Origin: Haliclona indistincta
Taxonomy: Eukaryota; Porifera; Demospongiae; Haplosclerida; Chalinidae
NCBI GenBank assembly: GCA_964017065.1
Contig: OZ024783.1
Location: 16,378,561-16,442,560, forward strand
Length of the DNA stretch: 64,000 nt
Direction: 5' to 3'
Made by a program: the position numbers and the translations under genes. Each line of letters opens with the position of its first letter. Position 1 is the first letter of the stretch. Positions 11,480-22,279 of this stretch are shown here, one piece after another. A model generated the notes under the pieces. The model was not told the origin of the DNA, made no database searches, and worked only from the letters and a program-made list of their open reading frames with translations.

Positions 11480-13038
11480 CATCAAGGTTTTGACATCACG
11501 AAAGAATAGTTTGATAGTCATACTCTTGTTGAAGTAGTCAACACTCATACACACACCATCTCCCTCAACCTAATGTAGACAAGAGAATGATTGATCAGAT
11601 TTGTAATGAATAATGGTTATAGCATACTAAGCAATGGAGCAGTTCTCTTCAAGCTGACAATCAAATTGCAAAACTACGTCAAAGTATGGTCTTCTAACGC
11701 GGCATTTACACTAAATCGAACAGGTAAAATGGGAGAAAGTTTGCGGATTCAACAGCAGCGTTTAGGTCTCCGTTCTTACCAGCAGAAGTCAATGTAATGT
11801 ACATGTAGGTGGAACGTTTTCAGCCGAGCATGCTGTTCTCGATGGTACACATGAACCAAGTTTCTGTTGATAATAATCATTCCAGGAGTCTTACAAGCAT
11901 TATTGGAGAGTATAAAGACCAAGAGAAGCTCACATCAAAAGCGTGTATTCGTTTTTGGATGATCTTGCCCAGACAATCACCAAAAAATTAGTCACTACTA
12001 ATCTATAGCTGCAGTAGCTGTGTGTACCTGTACTCCAATGGCGGTGGTCTCCAGTGTACCAAATCTCACAGTAGCTACATCCAGTATCACCTCGTCATTG
12101 AACTCATATTTAGTGCTCAAACGAGGAAGTGCAGTACCTCCTGTCTTAGAACGTGTTGAATATTCCTATAGTAACCAACATCATACAATAAAAGCAACTT
12201 TACCAAGCAATGTATAACTTTTTCTGGGGCAATTGGATATTCTAGTTGCACGTCCGTGACATGCTATTCCTTTCTTTGGCGCGATCATAGACATTCAGCA
12301 AGCATTGCACTGTTTGCTAGCGCATCTTCACACTCACAAACATCAAGGAATGCGTGCAAGAGCTTTCAGAGGAGTAATTTGCAAGAACAAAATCTCGTGA
12401 CGTTATGTCTCCCCGCCCCTTAATCATATCGCCACGATATCATATTAATATTGCCACTTAAAATTGTTAATTATTATGCGCACGTGCGTAGACAGTCTGT
12501 ACCAGGCCCTTTTTAAAGAAAGGGACTGGGTACGAGGCTAGATAATAATTTATAATGCATTATTACTACTGAATACCAACAAGCGCAGGCTATAGATCTT
12601 CAATGTACACTCTGTAGAGTTAATAGAGGCTAGCATGCTAGTTACTCACAGTAGCTCCAGCAGTCCTTTGTGCAGATAGTGATGGTTGATCAACATGTTT
12701 CTCAGCACCCTTGGACTTCTTGGTGATGGTAGGTTTGCTCACAGACTCACCATCATCATCATCGTCTTGTAACACTGGGTCTACAAGATACCGCGGTAAA
12801 TATTAGATATCAGAATTGCATTTAGTATGGTCATGGCCTAACAATAACTATAAAGCCTGATAGTAAACATCCTGATTGTCGTAGAAAGAAAAAAGATCGC
12901 CAGTACAAAATGTACATGTGTGTAGATAGATAACCATGCATGTCCGCAGGCAGGGCTTGAAAAGGCGTCACCCTGGCGTGTCATTGTTTTATGAATCTTA
13001 CCTTGAGCTAAGAGTCGATTTCTCTTGCGCACTGACAT
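11480..13038 (-). CDS. SENP6/7-like gene, N-terminal exons with start codon
   Basis: Four minus-strand exons with agreeing phases: 13002-13038 (ATG, MSVRKRNRLLAQ), 12650-12780 (acidic QDDDDDGES then basic KKSKG), 12028-12165 (EFNDEVILDVATVRFG), 11480-11569 (SMTIKLFFRDV). The short basic first exon ends in phase 1 and joins the acidic exon in frame, which is why I take this ATG. The block is the closest paralog of 4963-7074. The next plausible exon downstream, 8944-8993, starts in phase 2 and does not fit directly to the phase-0 end at 11480. Either an exon is missed or a new gene begins there. Confidence 0.6.
12494..12542. repeat. Small palindrome with GTACGAGGCTAG end
   Basis: TCTGTACCAGGCCCTTT pairs with AAAGGGACTGGGTACGAG. 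The TAGCCTCGTACCCAGGC terminus recurs near 13627, 17720, 46147 and 57655, and as TAGCCTCGCACCCAGGC in the intact element 52138-52728. Confidence 0.6.
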
Positions 13039-13206
13039 AATAAGTGTTGACCAACAAGTGCTCAGATCGATCAGGATCCGCTCAATGGGTACGGTACGTC
13101 CTTACGTCCGCTACAAGCGAACACGCCCACAGCCGGCACGCAAAATGGCGGCTACATTATACATGTAGTTTGATTATAGCTACTTGTACATCTGAAATGA
13201 CAGCAG

Positions 13207-13313
13207 CTTCACCTACCGATACAAACCTGGTTCTTGGACTCAATGTTACAGTTGGAGCAATGGGTCTACTGGTGCTTGTTGTAACAATTATCCTCCAGCA
13301 GGTGAAGCAGTGA
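13207..13313 (+). pseudogene. SRCR-receptor membrane-tail exon fragment
   Basis: After an acceptor-like CAGCAG the frame reads SPTDTNLVLGLNVTVGAM and a hydrophobic stretch, then stops after a few more residues. It matches the transmembrane exon of the complete SRCR gene at 58464-58699 but lacks the acidic cytoplasmic tail. An AATAAA signal follows at 13431-13436. No SRCR exons lie upstream, so this is a remnant carried with the neighbouring SENP 3' end. Confidence 0.65.
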
Positions 13314-14799
13314 ATCGTCCAACAGTTGAAGACCTTAACAACACCAATAAACTATAAACTATAATACACTTGAAGTCACCGCTAGAAGTGAACAATAATT
13401 ATTAGAAAGACATTTTTATACACATGTAACAATAAATATGTGATAGTGGGTGTGGTCATGAATTGGCTGCCAGTGATGTGATCAGTGAGCGGATTTGTTC
13501 TCGTTTGTTGATAGTTTGTTCATATGATACCCATTCCTGAGGGTTGGGTAGATGAAGACCCTCCTTGATATGCTGTGAGAGTAGAGATAAACAAGTCATT
13601 ACAGCAAGTACTGTACATGTACACAAGTAGCCTCGTACCCAAGCGCTAGAAGGGGGTGGAGCAAAAGAAGCGCCTGGTATACACTGCACTAATATGCATA
13701 CGTGACTAGCAGTGGAATTCCACCACCGCCAGTTATCATCGTACAAGTTTATGATACATGCTTGTTTACTGCATTTATGACACTCGGTCAACAACATCAG
13801 GATTGAGATATTTCTACATACTAGTGGGTATACGTGGGTGTGGTCTCAGTACCTTGAAGAGGTTCTCAATGTATTGGAGTACAAATATACCACAGTCTGA
13901 AGAGTTGTCCTGTAAGTAGGTCTGCAAGAGGAACAAAAACATTACTAAAACATCATACGAACATAGACCACCACATCCCAACACAAAGAAACTGTAAAAA
14001 TTATTATGTCAATGGTTGCTATGGTACAAGTCACCTACTCCAAGCCCACCTGGTATGTAAACAAATTGTTTTAGCAAAACTAATGTCAACATTGGCTGGT
14101 AAATGGTACAGCAGTTTCACTACTTCTTGCAATCTAAAACTGTCAACCGTAGAGCGTAAACCATGTTCAATCTGAATCACACAATGTAATAAAAGTTCCA
14201 AATAAGGCACGGATCACGCTTTACACTTTTGAGGCTGTTGCAAGAAGTAATAAAACACAGTTGAATTCCTTGTTAGTTCAAGCTAGTGAACACAAAACAA
14301 GCATTGTCAGCAAACAAGCACTATCAGTTCTATACTGTACCAGTACTGTACAAACATCATCAACATGTCTACTCACACTAGGGCATGTGATTGTCATTTG
14401 GTCGAATAGTTTAGGTTCATCATCTTTTTTCTTACTCTTCCACTCTGAAGTCAGATACCTACAGATGGAGATGAGTAACTACACACATACACACACAAGT
14501 AAGTCGCTTCTTGAACTGATGAAAAATCAATGTTGTGTTATAATGTACAGTGCTAAGCTCACCTGCGCAAGTAATAGCCAAATTCTCTTTTCTTCATTCC
14601 AAGAGAGCCCAGTACAACAACACAAGGTCTGGAGACAACAAGACAGAGGATCAACACAAAAAAGAACGTCAAAGACGGAGACAGACCAACTAGCGCACAC
14701 ACACAGAATGTGCACAACGATGTTTGTTTATAATTCACAACTAGACAAGATTGCTCCGAAGGTCGCATTAATTTTGACATCCCAGGTAAAAAATTAATG

Positions 14800-14930
14800 G
14801 TGCTAGTTTGTAACAGCTAGCACGCTGATTTTGTAGAAACTTGAAAGACAAACTGCCAATTTAGAGCAAGTCAAATTTTCCAGTAAATAATACAATAAGT
14901 AAGGGTTAAACTCCAAGAAAAGTTCACAAT
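14800..14930. repeat. Dispersed repeat (AAGGGTTAA end)
   Basis: Matches 19905-20014, inverted 56320-56450, and more distantly 47330-47460. The copies at 14.8, 47.4 and 56.3 kb lie at about the same intron position in the three SENP copies, so this insertion predates their duplication. Confidence 0.65.
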
Positions 14931-15043
14931 ATTGCATAAAACCAAGATTATTGCAAACGTACTCGAAAGCTAGCTCAACTGCGACACCAACCACTAAATA
15001 GCCAGTGTATAAAATGCTGCTACGCAAATTCTAATATGCGTAC

Positions 15044-15358
15044 GATGACTTCGGTGTGAACTCTTACCTCATTAAATGCGAGGCAATCTTGGTAGGCGTG
15101 CCTCGGTTCCAAATTTGAGTTACATCCCTTTGGGGTCAGCGCTGCCTTCGTGTGGTAAAGCAAGACAACTATAAGATCTGAGGCCTGGGTTGCTTAAAGA
15201 CCATTTACTACACACAAAATCCACGCCGGTATGGACCATTCCTACACACGTGTATTGACTGTTGACCCCAAAGGGGTGTAACTCAAACGTGGAAACTAGG
15301 CACGCTTACCAAGATCGCCTCGTGTTTAATGAGGTGAGAGTTTACACCGAAGTCATCT
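15044..15358. mobile_element. Foldback MITE, about 315 bp
   Basis: GATGACTTCGGTGTGAACTC is mirrored by GAGTTTACACCGAAGTCATC. The imperfect arms extend about 100 bp each side and include TTGGGGTCA / TGACCCCAA. It lies in an intron of SENP copy 1. Confidence 0.75.
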
Positions 15359-15989
15359 ATAATGTGTGTCATAAAAAACATGGCTGTTTGCGTCTTGCCG
15401 CTAGAAAATCTCCATGAAAACACTCTCTGCAGCTTCTTCACTTAATTTATAGTCCTATGCAGGTCCTTTGAAGACGTTTTCTGTGCTGGCAAGCCTTGCT
15501 CAATTGGCTAATCCATGACATTCTAAAGCTATGTATCCTTGTAAGAGCAATTTACGGCATTGTGGTGTGTCATCCAACGTCCTATCCTTATCGACGTCCT
15601 GGCCTGCACTCAGTCTCACATGCAACGTACGTCAAAGCCATGGTTAAACTTTAAACTTCTTGAGGAATTTGATCATAAGGTATCAGTCTTTCTTGAGGCC
15701 TTCTGTAACGTGCCAATCAACTGTTAGCCCATTAGTGCATGTATGGTGTTTGCTACCATCACTTTATCTGTGGACTAGCTGTAGCAGTAATGCTGGAGTA
15801 GTCCTGTACCGTCTAACTATGTATAGATCTTGGCTCAAGCAGTGCACGGGTATTTGTTCATTAGAACTCCAGTTATAAAATAATTGTAATACCTGTTTGG
15901 TTGAGGAGCTAGTTTTGCTCCTTTGCTTCCCAGCAGTAGCGGTGAGTCATTGGCAGTCGATATAGTTGGAGTAGCTCATATTATTTCTA

Positions 15990-16660
15990 AACAATAATGC
16001 ATTCATGCATGCTGCAAGAATGCACAGCATACGAGCCCGCCCATTCTGGTTGGGAAAATTCTGGCAAGCAGCAGAACGGTGATACTACACGAGCTAACTC
16101 GTTGAGTTGTTCTTCGAAGACTCCAGACGCCAAAATGCGCTCTCCATACGGCGATACTCTATTTCTAGAATTCGTGTGATTGGTCACGTGTGTATTGCGT
16201 AACCACAATATGGCGTCTAACACTTAACTGAAAACTGTTCGTGATGGTGAACTCGTCAAATTTATATTGTCGTTTCGTTACAAACTACGTTCAAAACGCA
16301 CCTGCAAGGAGAATTTCACGACTGTTCGTGGGTGTTTTGGTCTCTGCAATGCTCGCGTAAAGGTGCTAGGCGCGCTGAAGAAAGAAGAAGAAGAATGAGG
16401 AGGAGAAGAAGAAGACGAAGATGAAGAAACTCGATTTTCACCGATTTCAGGTTCCTCACTTTAGTAACAATTTCGAGCAATCTCCTTGCTACTGTAAGAT
16501 GGGGCAACGCCAGATAGCAGATCTAAGTGTCTTTGGACGTATAACATTCATCACCAGGCGAAATATCAGCGTTCGAACGCTAATACATTCTATTTAGCCG
16601 CCATTTTGTTTTCTTGGCCATCCCTACATAGGGAGTCACTACCGTGCCCCCCCAATAAAC
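15990..16660 (+). repeat. R1 dispersed repeat, copy 1
   Basis: About 670 bp similar to 37095-37810 and inverted to 44053-44400. Landmarks in order: CATACGAGCCC, TTCTTCGAAGACTCCAGAC, ATGGCGTCTAACACT, CAATCTCCTTGCTACTGTAA, then the end TCCCTACATAGGGAGTCACT. A GAA-rich tract at 16380-16430 is specific to this copy. No coding frame is supported. Confidence 0.75.
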
Positions 16661-16780
16661 ACATTGTAGGAGTTTTTTATATAATTCTTGTTCAAAGTAT
16701 TATCTACAAAATCTAATATGCTCAGTCCATACAACTATAATAGTCCAACTACCTGAAACACCACATACATAATAAAAAGT

Positions 16781-17400
16781 AAAGTAAAAAAGTTTTAATA
16801 AAAAAACTAAAAAGTGTAGGGATGACGCTTGCAAAAGTAAAGGAACAAGATGGGATGATGCTTGCAAAAGTAAAGGAACAAGATGGGATGATGCTTGCAA
16901 AAGTAAAAGTCCCAAGTATCCCTACATCAGCGGCTTGCTGCGATGACGTGCAACTGACAAATGCGGAATCCTCTACCTATACCTAGCTGTTACAACCGTC
17001 AATTACTTAATTGGACTGCATCCTCCAAACTACATATACACCTCTAGTTATTTACAACCGTCAATTACTCATCGGACTGCGTCCTCCAAAACACAGATAC
17101 CTCTAGTTATTTACAACTGTCAACTACTTCATCGGACTGCGTCCTCCTAAACACAGATACCTCTAGTTATTTATAACCGTCAATTACTTCATCGGACTGC
17201 GTCCTCCTTCAAGCCGCTGATGTAGGGATACTTGGGACTTTTACTTTTGCAAGCATCATCCCATCTTGTTCCTTTACTTTTGCAAGCATCATCCCATCTT
17301 GTTCCTTTACTTTTGCAAGCATCATCCCATCTTGTTCCTTTACTTTTGCAAGCGTCATCCCTACACTTTTTAGTTTTTTTATTAAAACTTTTTTACTTTA
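16781..17400. repeat. Palindrome with inverted 33-bp tandem arrays
   Basis: Arms 16781-16939 and 17211-17400 are reverse complements. Each carries a tandem array of a 33-bp unit (GGGATGATGCTTGCAAAAGT and on), about two to three units on the left and four on the right. The loop holds four units of a 59-bp repeat (17000-17205, core CATCGGACTGCGTCCTCC). It also carries the TCCCTACATCAG junction seen in the palindromes at 36555 and 44542. Confidence 0.85.
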
Positions 17401-18819
17401 CTTGTTTTTGTTACTTTTTTGATCACTATCAGTTTGAACCTATTAGCTGTATTCTATGCTATAGCTTTTATTTCATTTTTACAACTCTGTGAGCAGCAGG
17501 TACTAGTCTATAATAGATCAGAAGGTGCATAGCAGAGCTAGACATGGAATGTTATTATTATCTGTAATCACAAGAATAATGAAAAGGTTTAAATTATAGC
17601 TAGAGAGCGGGTTGAGAGTATGAGTTGACAACGTGATATTTCTTAGCACTGTGATGGATGAAGAAGAGACTAACACCAACAACTCAGTGGAACACTATGA
17701 TGATCATGGCTAGTCCGTAGCCTCGTACCCAGGCTTCAGCGTGTTGATGTTGATATCACGATCACAGAGGCTTCTAGCATTTTACAATGACCAAAACAGC
17801 ACAGGGGTCCTATGGGTATAGCTTACGCCGGGTATAGTGTAAGCTCGAGTGTAAGAAACTTTATAACCTACCTCATGATGTCGGGTAGTATCACCGTCGT
17901 CCGGTTCGCGCCTGGCGTGGGTCATGATGTCAGCATAGACAGATCAGTGTTACCCAGGGTGTAGTATACTGCTTGTTCATACCTCTAGGCTCTAGCTTGC
18001 GCGCTGAAGCGCCCAGAGGAGAGAGAAAGCGAGAACCGAGCTCAGTTTCAAAACTGATGTGGGCGGAGTCAATGATCAGCAGCGACAAGAGGGTTAATTA
18101 ATGGAGTCGCTCTAACTGTCCAAAACGGTCCAAAAACCATGTTTTTCAAGGATTACTAGCTTCTGGTAGTGCTTGATGTCTATCTAAGAAGTACGTGCAC
18201 TACCCCAGATATATACACATGCGATGGTGCAGGTTTGGTAGTGATTCATTAAGAAGAAGAAGAAGAATTCGCGTGGGCGGCGATTTCTTTTACCACTTTA
18301 GAAACGTCTGCCAGCTTCGCCAATGGTATTTTCTTGCCGTCTGATCAATCCTAGATGTCTGGAATCTCGAGAAACGCTAAAACAGCGAAGCCTGCAACGC
18401 CTCCCTGAGAGTCGCCATCTTGATTTTCGTCGTCAAGCAAGCAGTCCCGGCGACTTTCATGGACTTCCTACAAGCGCTTGCACTTCAGATTCCCTCGGAG
18501 ATAGTTAAAATGCAGTAGAAATGTATAACAATAGAGATATGTGCGAAAACCCATTTTCACACATGCGTAACCGCCATCTTAGTTCGAGGTCATCCCTACA
18601 TATCATTGCCTATCGGCAATGATAATAAGTCAAGTAAATTCTATGAATATGTGTGTTGTAAACATGCACTAAAATAACACAAAAACATGTATATCAAGCT
18701 AATCGAATGAGTTAGTCATACAAAACCAAGACTAGTCTATGCAGAATTCTTAGTAAATCAACATGGAATGATTAGAAACACAGGCAATAGTTCACAAACG
18801 AGAGTATGTGTTTCAGCTG
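17401..18819. other. Intergenic, no gene seen
   Basis: Contains a TAGCCTCGTACCCAGGC terminus near 17720, a GAA run at 18250-18268 and a small hairpin TCATTGCC/GGCAATGA at about 18607-18626. The short frames are not convincing. Confidence 0.5.
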
Positions 18820-20014
18820 TTAACCCTTTAAGCCCTAATGACGCCTTTAGGCGTCGTAATTGACTCCACCTACTCTAGACGTCATAAATAGTGTGAAAAG
18901 TGCTCTAGAAAGGTCAAATCAAGTTTAATTGCAAAAGATGACTTTACCTGAAAAAAAACAGTTTTTCGGCGCGCCCTCCCCACTAAAACGTATAGCACGG
19001 GGGAATTTTAAAAGGGGTGTCTCCCCGTTAACCCAGGGTTCAAAGGGGCGGAGCCCCTCGCCACTTCGGCATTTTTAAGGCTTCAGGATTGATGCCCGGA
19101 AATGCATACTTGGGCATATAGATAGATTCCACCGCGATGTGTGATGGAATGTTTGCGCTGAATTAATGAGCAAACGACGCGCCGTGACGCAATTACCACA
19201 CCTCTTGGTGGGACGAATAACATGGCCTAGTTGGGCGTGACCCGACCTGTGCGTCGGGCCACGCCCAACTAAATATGGCCGACGGTGGGCGATCATGGCA
19301 ATCCCCATGGCACGGTTATATGAATAAGCTAGGTCCGATTTCGAGCGATAGGTACGTAGATAACCTACGTTTGGTTGTTCTGAGTGAAGATCGCGATCCA
19401 TAGAAGCTCTGGAGTTGTGAAAGATGAGAATGTCCTTTCCTGCCTTGCTGGTATATCCTACCACGCAACAAGTGTTCAGCACGACGCATACAAAGGCCAG
19501 GATCACTCTGATGGCAACAAGAATCTAAAGCGCGACGTTAACTGTACAAGTGATTTACAACTGTACTGACGGTCCCGCGGTCAAGGGGATTGCCATGATC
19601 GCCCACCAACGGTCAAGCGGTGTGGTAATTGCGTCACTGCGCGTCGTTTGCTCATTAATTCATCAGCGCAAACATTCCATCACACCTCGCGGTGGAATCT
19701 ATCTATAGAATATTATGGTCTAAACTATGCTGTTTGCTCACCTGGACACCACCAGGTTTTTGTATCGGTCACCAGGGTTAAACAAAGAACAAAATTGGCA
19801 GAAAAATGACGAGGTAGCAGCACTTAAGCGGCTTCAGTTCCGAAGTGGGAGTGGCCAAAGTTTAGTACATGGTTGTAAACTTTGACATGCCTGGAAAAAA
19901 CCGTGCTAGTTTGGAACAGCTAGCGTACTGCATGTTGTAGAAAATCGCAGGACAAACTGTCAGTTTAGAGCAACTCAAATTTTTGTCAAAATAATTCAGC
20001 AATTAAAGGGTTAA
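18820..20014. mobile_element. Element with TTAACCCTTTAA ends and internal palindrome
   Basis: Ends TTAACCCTTTAA (18820) and AATTAAAGGGTTAA (to 20014). The first 280 bp recur inverted at 55970-56222 and the last 110 bp at 14.8 and 56.3 kb. Inside, arms 19121-19306 and 19585-19703 form a large foldback. The left arm also carries a local hairpin AGTTGGGCGTGACCCGAC / its complement (19220-19270). A 143-codon frame on the minus strand (19075-19506) spans this foldback and is not credible as a gene. Confidence 0.55.
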
Positions 20015-20234
20015 AGTGTACTTTTCACTTACTTAGCCACAGAAGAGCTTTCTCATTTCCACAGAATAGCTTTCCTCCATTTATCTAACTTAAAGATCGC
20101 TGGAAGGTCGATAGCTGCGTTAATAACCAGAAAGCGTGTTAACAAGGTTGGGAGTAGCTTGACACTGCCACACGGCAGCCATTCAGTACTACTGCTGCCA
20201 TTGCTGACACGGCAGCCATTGCTGCCATTGCTAT

Positions 20235-20404
20235 TGTAACATTGTGACAATAAATATTATCGCATTGTCTTAGATTACACTTTAGTATGTTAACTGTGTT
20301 TGTGCTGTATCATCATTCCATTGGTCTTTGTATATAAGTAGCTCTCTGTTTCTTGTGAAAGATATCATTTCTCTTGTTCGATACTAAATATTACCTACGT
20401 TACA
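20235..20404 (+). repeat. 5' LTR
   Basis: 170 bp, TG...CA boundaries, identical to 32069-32238. TATATAAG at about 20332-20339 is a likely core-promoter TATA box. Confidence 0.95.
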
Positions 20405-20406
20405 TT

Positions 20407-20421
20407 TGGTGTCAGAAGTGG
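20407..20421 (+). promoter_or_regulatory. Primer-binding site
   Basis: TGGTGTCAGAAGTGG begins 2 nt after the LTR. It resembles the complement of a tRNA-Leu 3' end with one mismatch. This is inferred from general tRNA knowledge, without this genome's tRNA set. Confidence 0.7.
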
Positions 20422-20435
20422 CTGGATAGCTCACT

Positions 20436-21263
20436 ATGAGTTCATTCGAGATACCCCTACCAGAGATAGCTGAAGAAAACTTCACAAGAGCATGGACTCG
20501 CTTTGAACTGGTTTCTGCTGCTAAAGAATGGCAAGCAGACAAGCAAGCAGCAATCTTGCCAACACTACTGCGAGGAAAGTTGGTGGACCTCTATGTGGAC
20601 TTTGATGATGATACCAAGAAGGACTTGAAGAAGCTAAAGAAGACACTAATGGAAAAGGCAGGACTTGCACAAGACCCACTTACAGCTGGAAAACTGTTCA
20701 TGACACGCAGTCAAAGACAAGCTGAGAAAGTCACAGACTTTGTATCAGACCTCAAGAAACTGTTCAAGCGAGCATTCCCTGACGATGACCTGACCTCTTG
20801 CGTTCTACTTCAGCGCTTCATGACAGGATTAGCACCACGGATAAGCCAACAAGTGTTGCTGCAAGGGAAACCAACTAGTTTGGAAAAGGCGATCGAGAGT
20901 GCTGAAGCCATAGAATATGCCTTCAACTTCGAACAAAAATCGATCGAGCCAGCAGCACAAACCGACAAAATCAACACCGTTGGTAAGCAGGAAGATCCAA
21001 AGCTGGTCGCCCAGTTACAGCAGACCCTAGAACAGATGACAAAGCGCTTGGAGTCACTTGAGACGAAACTGCAATCGAATCGTGACAGCAACTCACCACG
21101 TAACTTTCGCCGCCGTGGACCAAGCGACCGTTCTCAGGGAAGGAGCCAGGATCGTCGAAGAATTAGCTGTTGGTCTTGTGGCGAACTCGGACACCTTCAG
21201 CGTGACTGTCCTTTAAACTACTACGGGCCAGCCCAACCGGTGATGGGCTGGCCAAGGAAGTAA
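20436..21263 (+). CDS. gag: Gag polyprotein of the Ty3/gypsy element
   Basis: 275 codons from the first ATG after the primer-binding site. The N-terminal two thirds are a helical capsid-like region. A charged, Gln-rich coiled-coil-like stretch follows (about residues 190-215), then an Arg-rich basic segment. A CCHC zinc knuckle comes near the C-terminus (CWSCGELGHLQRDC, about residues 245-258), as expected for binding the element RNA. The frame ends at TAA 21 codons after the knuckle. A -1 frameshift signal overlaps the end (21212-21271), so Gag-Pro would be made as a minor fusion. The frame is intact, with no stop or indel. Confidence 0.93.
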   Translation: MSSFEIPLPEIAEENFTRAWTRFELVSAAKEWQADKQAAILPTLLRGKLVDLYVDFDDDTKKDLKKLKKTLMEKAGLAQDPLTAGKLFMTRSQRQAEKVTDFVSDLKKLFKRAFPDDDLTSCVLLQRFMTGLAPRISQQVLLQGKPTSLEKAIESAEAIEYAFNFEQKSIEPAAQTDKINTVGKQEDPKLVAQLQQTLEQMTKRLESLETKLQSNRDSNSPRNFRRRGPSDRSQGRSQDRRRISCWSCGELGHLQRDCPLNYYGPAQPVMGWPRK

Positions 21264-21459
21264 CTCCACCGCAGCAGCCTGAACTCGACAGAACTCAAGA
21301 CAGAGTTACCGCGATATTCTATGTAGACGGCGTGGTCGGAAGGGTACCAACAAAAATTTTGTTGGATACTGGAGCTACTGTGTCCGTTACACGGTACGAA
21401 TTCTTGCAAAAGGAATACCAACAAAGACGGGTTGGTAGAAGAATACATTTTTTATAGTA
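21206..21459 (+). CDS. pro: Protease, 5' part (cut by transposon)
   Basis: This frame is open from 21206, in the -1 phase relative to gag, and overlaps gag by 58 nt. It carries the aspartic-protease signature LLDTGATVS (codons about 21359-21385), the catalytic Asp-Thr-Gly of retroelement proteases. At 21429 the reading frame enters the terminal repeat of the inserted DNA transposon and soon stops. The remaining part resumes at 28398. Removing one copy of the 9-bp duplication with the insert keeps the same frame across the junction, so the protease was open before the insertion. Confidence 0.88.
21212..21271 (+). promoter_or_regulatory. -1 ribosomal frameshift signal with predicted pseudoknot
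   Basis: The heptamer TTTAAAC (21212-21218) lies in the gag frame as T TTA AAC, the canonical X XXY YYZ phase. After a 7-nt spacer comes a perfect 10-bp stem, GGCCAGCCCA (21226-21235) with TGGGCTGGCC (21244-21253), and an 8-nt loop. Loop bases CGGTG (21238-21242) can pair with CACCG (21267-21271) to form an H-type pseudoknot. The -1 frame leads straight into the protease. Confidence 0.88.
21420..21428. repeat. 9-bp target-site duplication, left
   Basis: AACAAAGAC, repeated exactly at 28389-28397 on the other side of the DNA transposon. Nine bp is the typical MULE duplication length. Confidence 0.93.
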
Positions 21460-21906
21460 AGATCCCTAGTTATTATGGGTCTTTTTTATGTACATCTGAT
21501 CCCTAGTATTATGGGACCTTTTTATGTACAAAAGTTCCTATATTATATGGGACCTTTTTATGTACTCTGCTCCCTAATATATATGGGACTGTTTTATGTA
21601 CAGTGCCTCCTTTATATGGGACTTTTTTATGTACAATTACTCAATTGTGATTAAGGATTCAACCCATGCTCCACCCACCTACATAAAAAGGTCCCATAAT
21701 AAGATAGATCATGAAACACTCTTATGGGACAATTTTATGTACAGTGCATGTTTGACTACAATGAATGCAGTTCTAGGCTCCACCCACCTACATAAAAAGG
21801 CCCCATATAAGATAGATCATGAAACACTCTTATGGGACAATTTTATGTACAGTGCATTATTCTACACTCTATGCAGATCTGCACTGTTCTTGGCTCCACC
21901 CACCTA
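21429..21906 (+). repeat. Left 478-bp TIR with iterated motif
   Basis: Carries about nine copies of a roughly 18-bp motif, ATGGGACCTTTTTATGTA with variants: seven direct and two inverted (near 21680 and 21793). Such spaced subterminal repeats are typical transposase-binding arrays; the binding role is inferred. Confidence 0.92.
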
Positions 21907-22279
21907 ACCCAAGTTGACAAGGAAGCATTAGAATGGAACGATTTATGTATGGTGTGTCACAGCTAGCTGAGTCACAACTTCACTGGTCCAGTCTTCGATC
22001 AACTCTGCATAAAACTATTATCTGTCATTACTATAGTCTATAATTAATATAAACTGTGAATTTGCTAGTAGCCATGCATGCACGCATGGGGTGGGGCTCG
22101 ATCCTTGCATAATAATATCATGAATGTTGTGAGAAGCTTCCACACAGCTATAACAAACGCATGTGTATTAGCTGCTACTGTAACTAGCTAAGTAGTCTAC
22201 CTCGCTTAGCGCGTGCGTGATTGTGCGCAACGTGGCCGTGTTTTTGGCGGTCTTTTAGTGGCGCTGATTGGCTTCACAA
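21907..22279. promoter_or_regulatory. Presumed 5' region of the transposon gene
   Basis: Between the TIR and the first ATG. AT-rich, then GC-rich just upstream of the ATG. No clear TATA box was identified. Confidence 0.35.

Larger units (their letters stand above)
13456..15975 (-). pseudogene. SENP6/7-like C-terminal half, copy 1 (Asp lost)
   Basis: Minus-strand exons: 15893-15975 (truncated end of the acidic insert), 14563-14628, 14377-14458 (LTSEWKSKKK), 13853-13921 (LQDNSSDCGIFVLQYIENLF), 13456-13572 (ends SLAANS, stop). Exon lengths equal those of the other two copies (66, 82, 69 and 117 bp). The catalytic Cys of the DCG motif is kept. The exon that should read VVVLDSL reads VVVLGSL (GGC, plus-strand positions 14607-14609), so the catalytic Asp is lost. 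The 5' part is missing: the acidic exon stops at about 15975 and repeat sequence follows. Probably a non-functional duplicate. Confidence 0.75.

Noticed and set aside
19075..19506. 143-codon minus-strand frame
   Set aside because: Spans a foldback arm and local hairpins; coding is unlikely.
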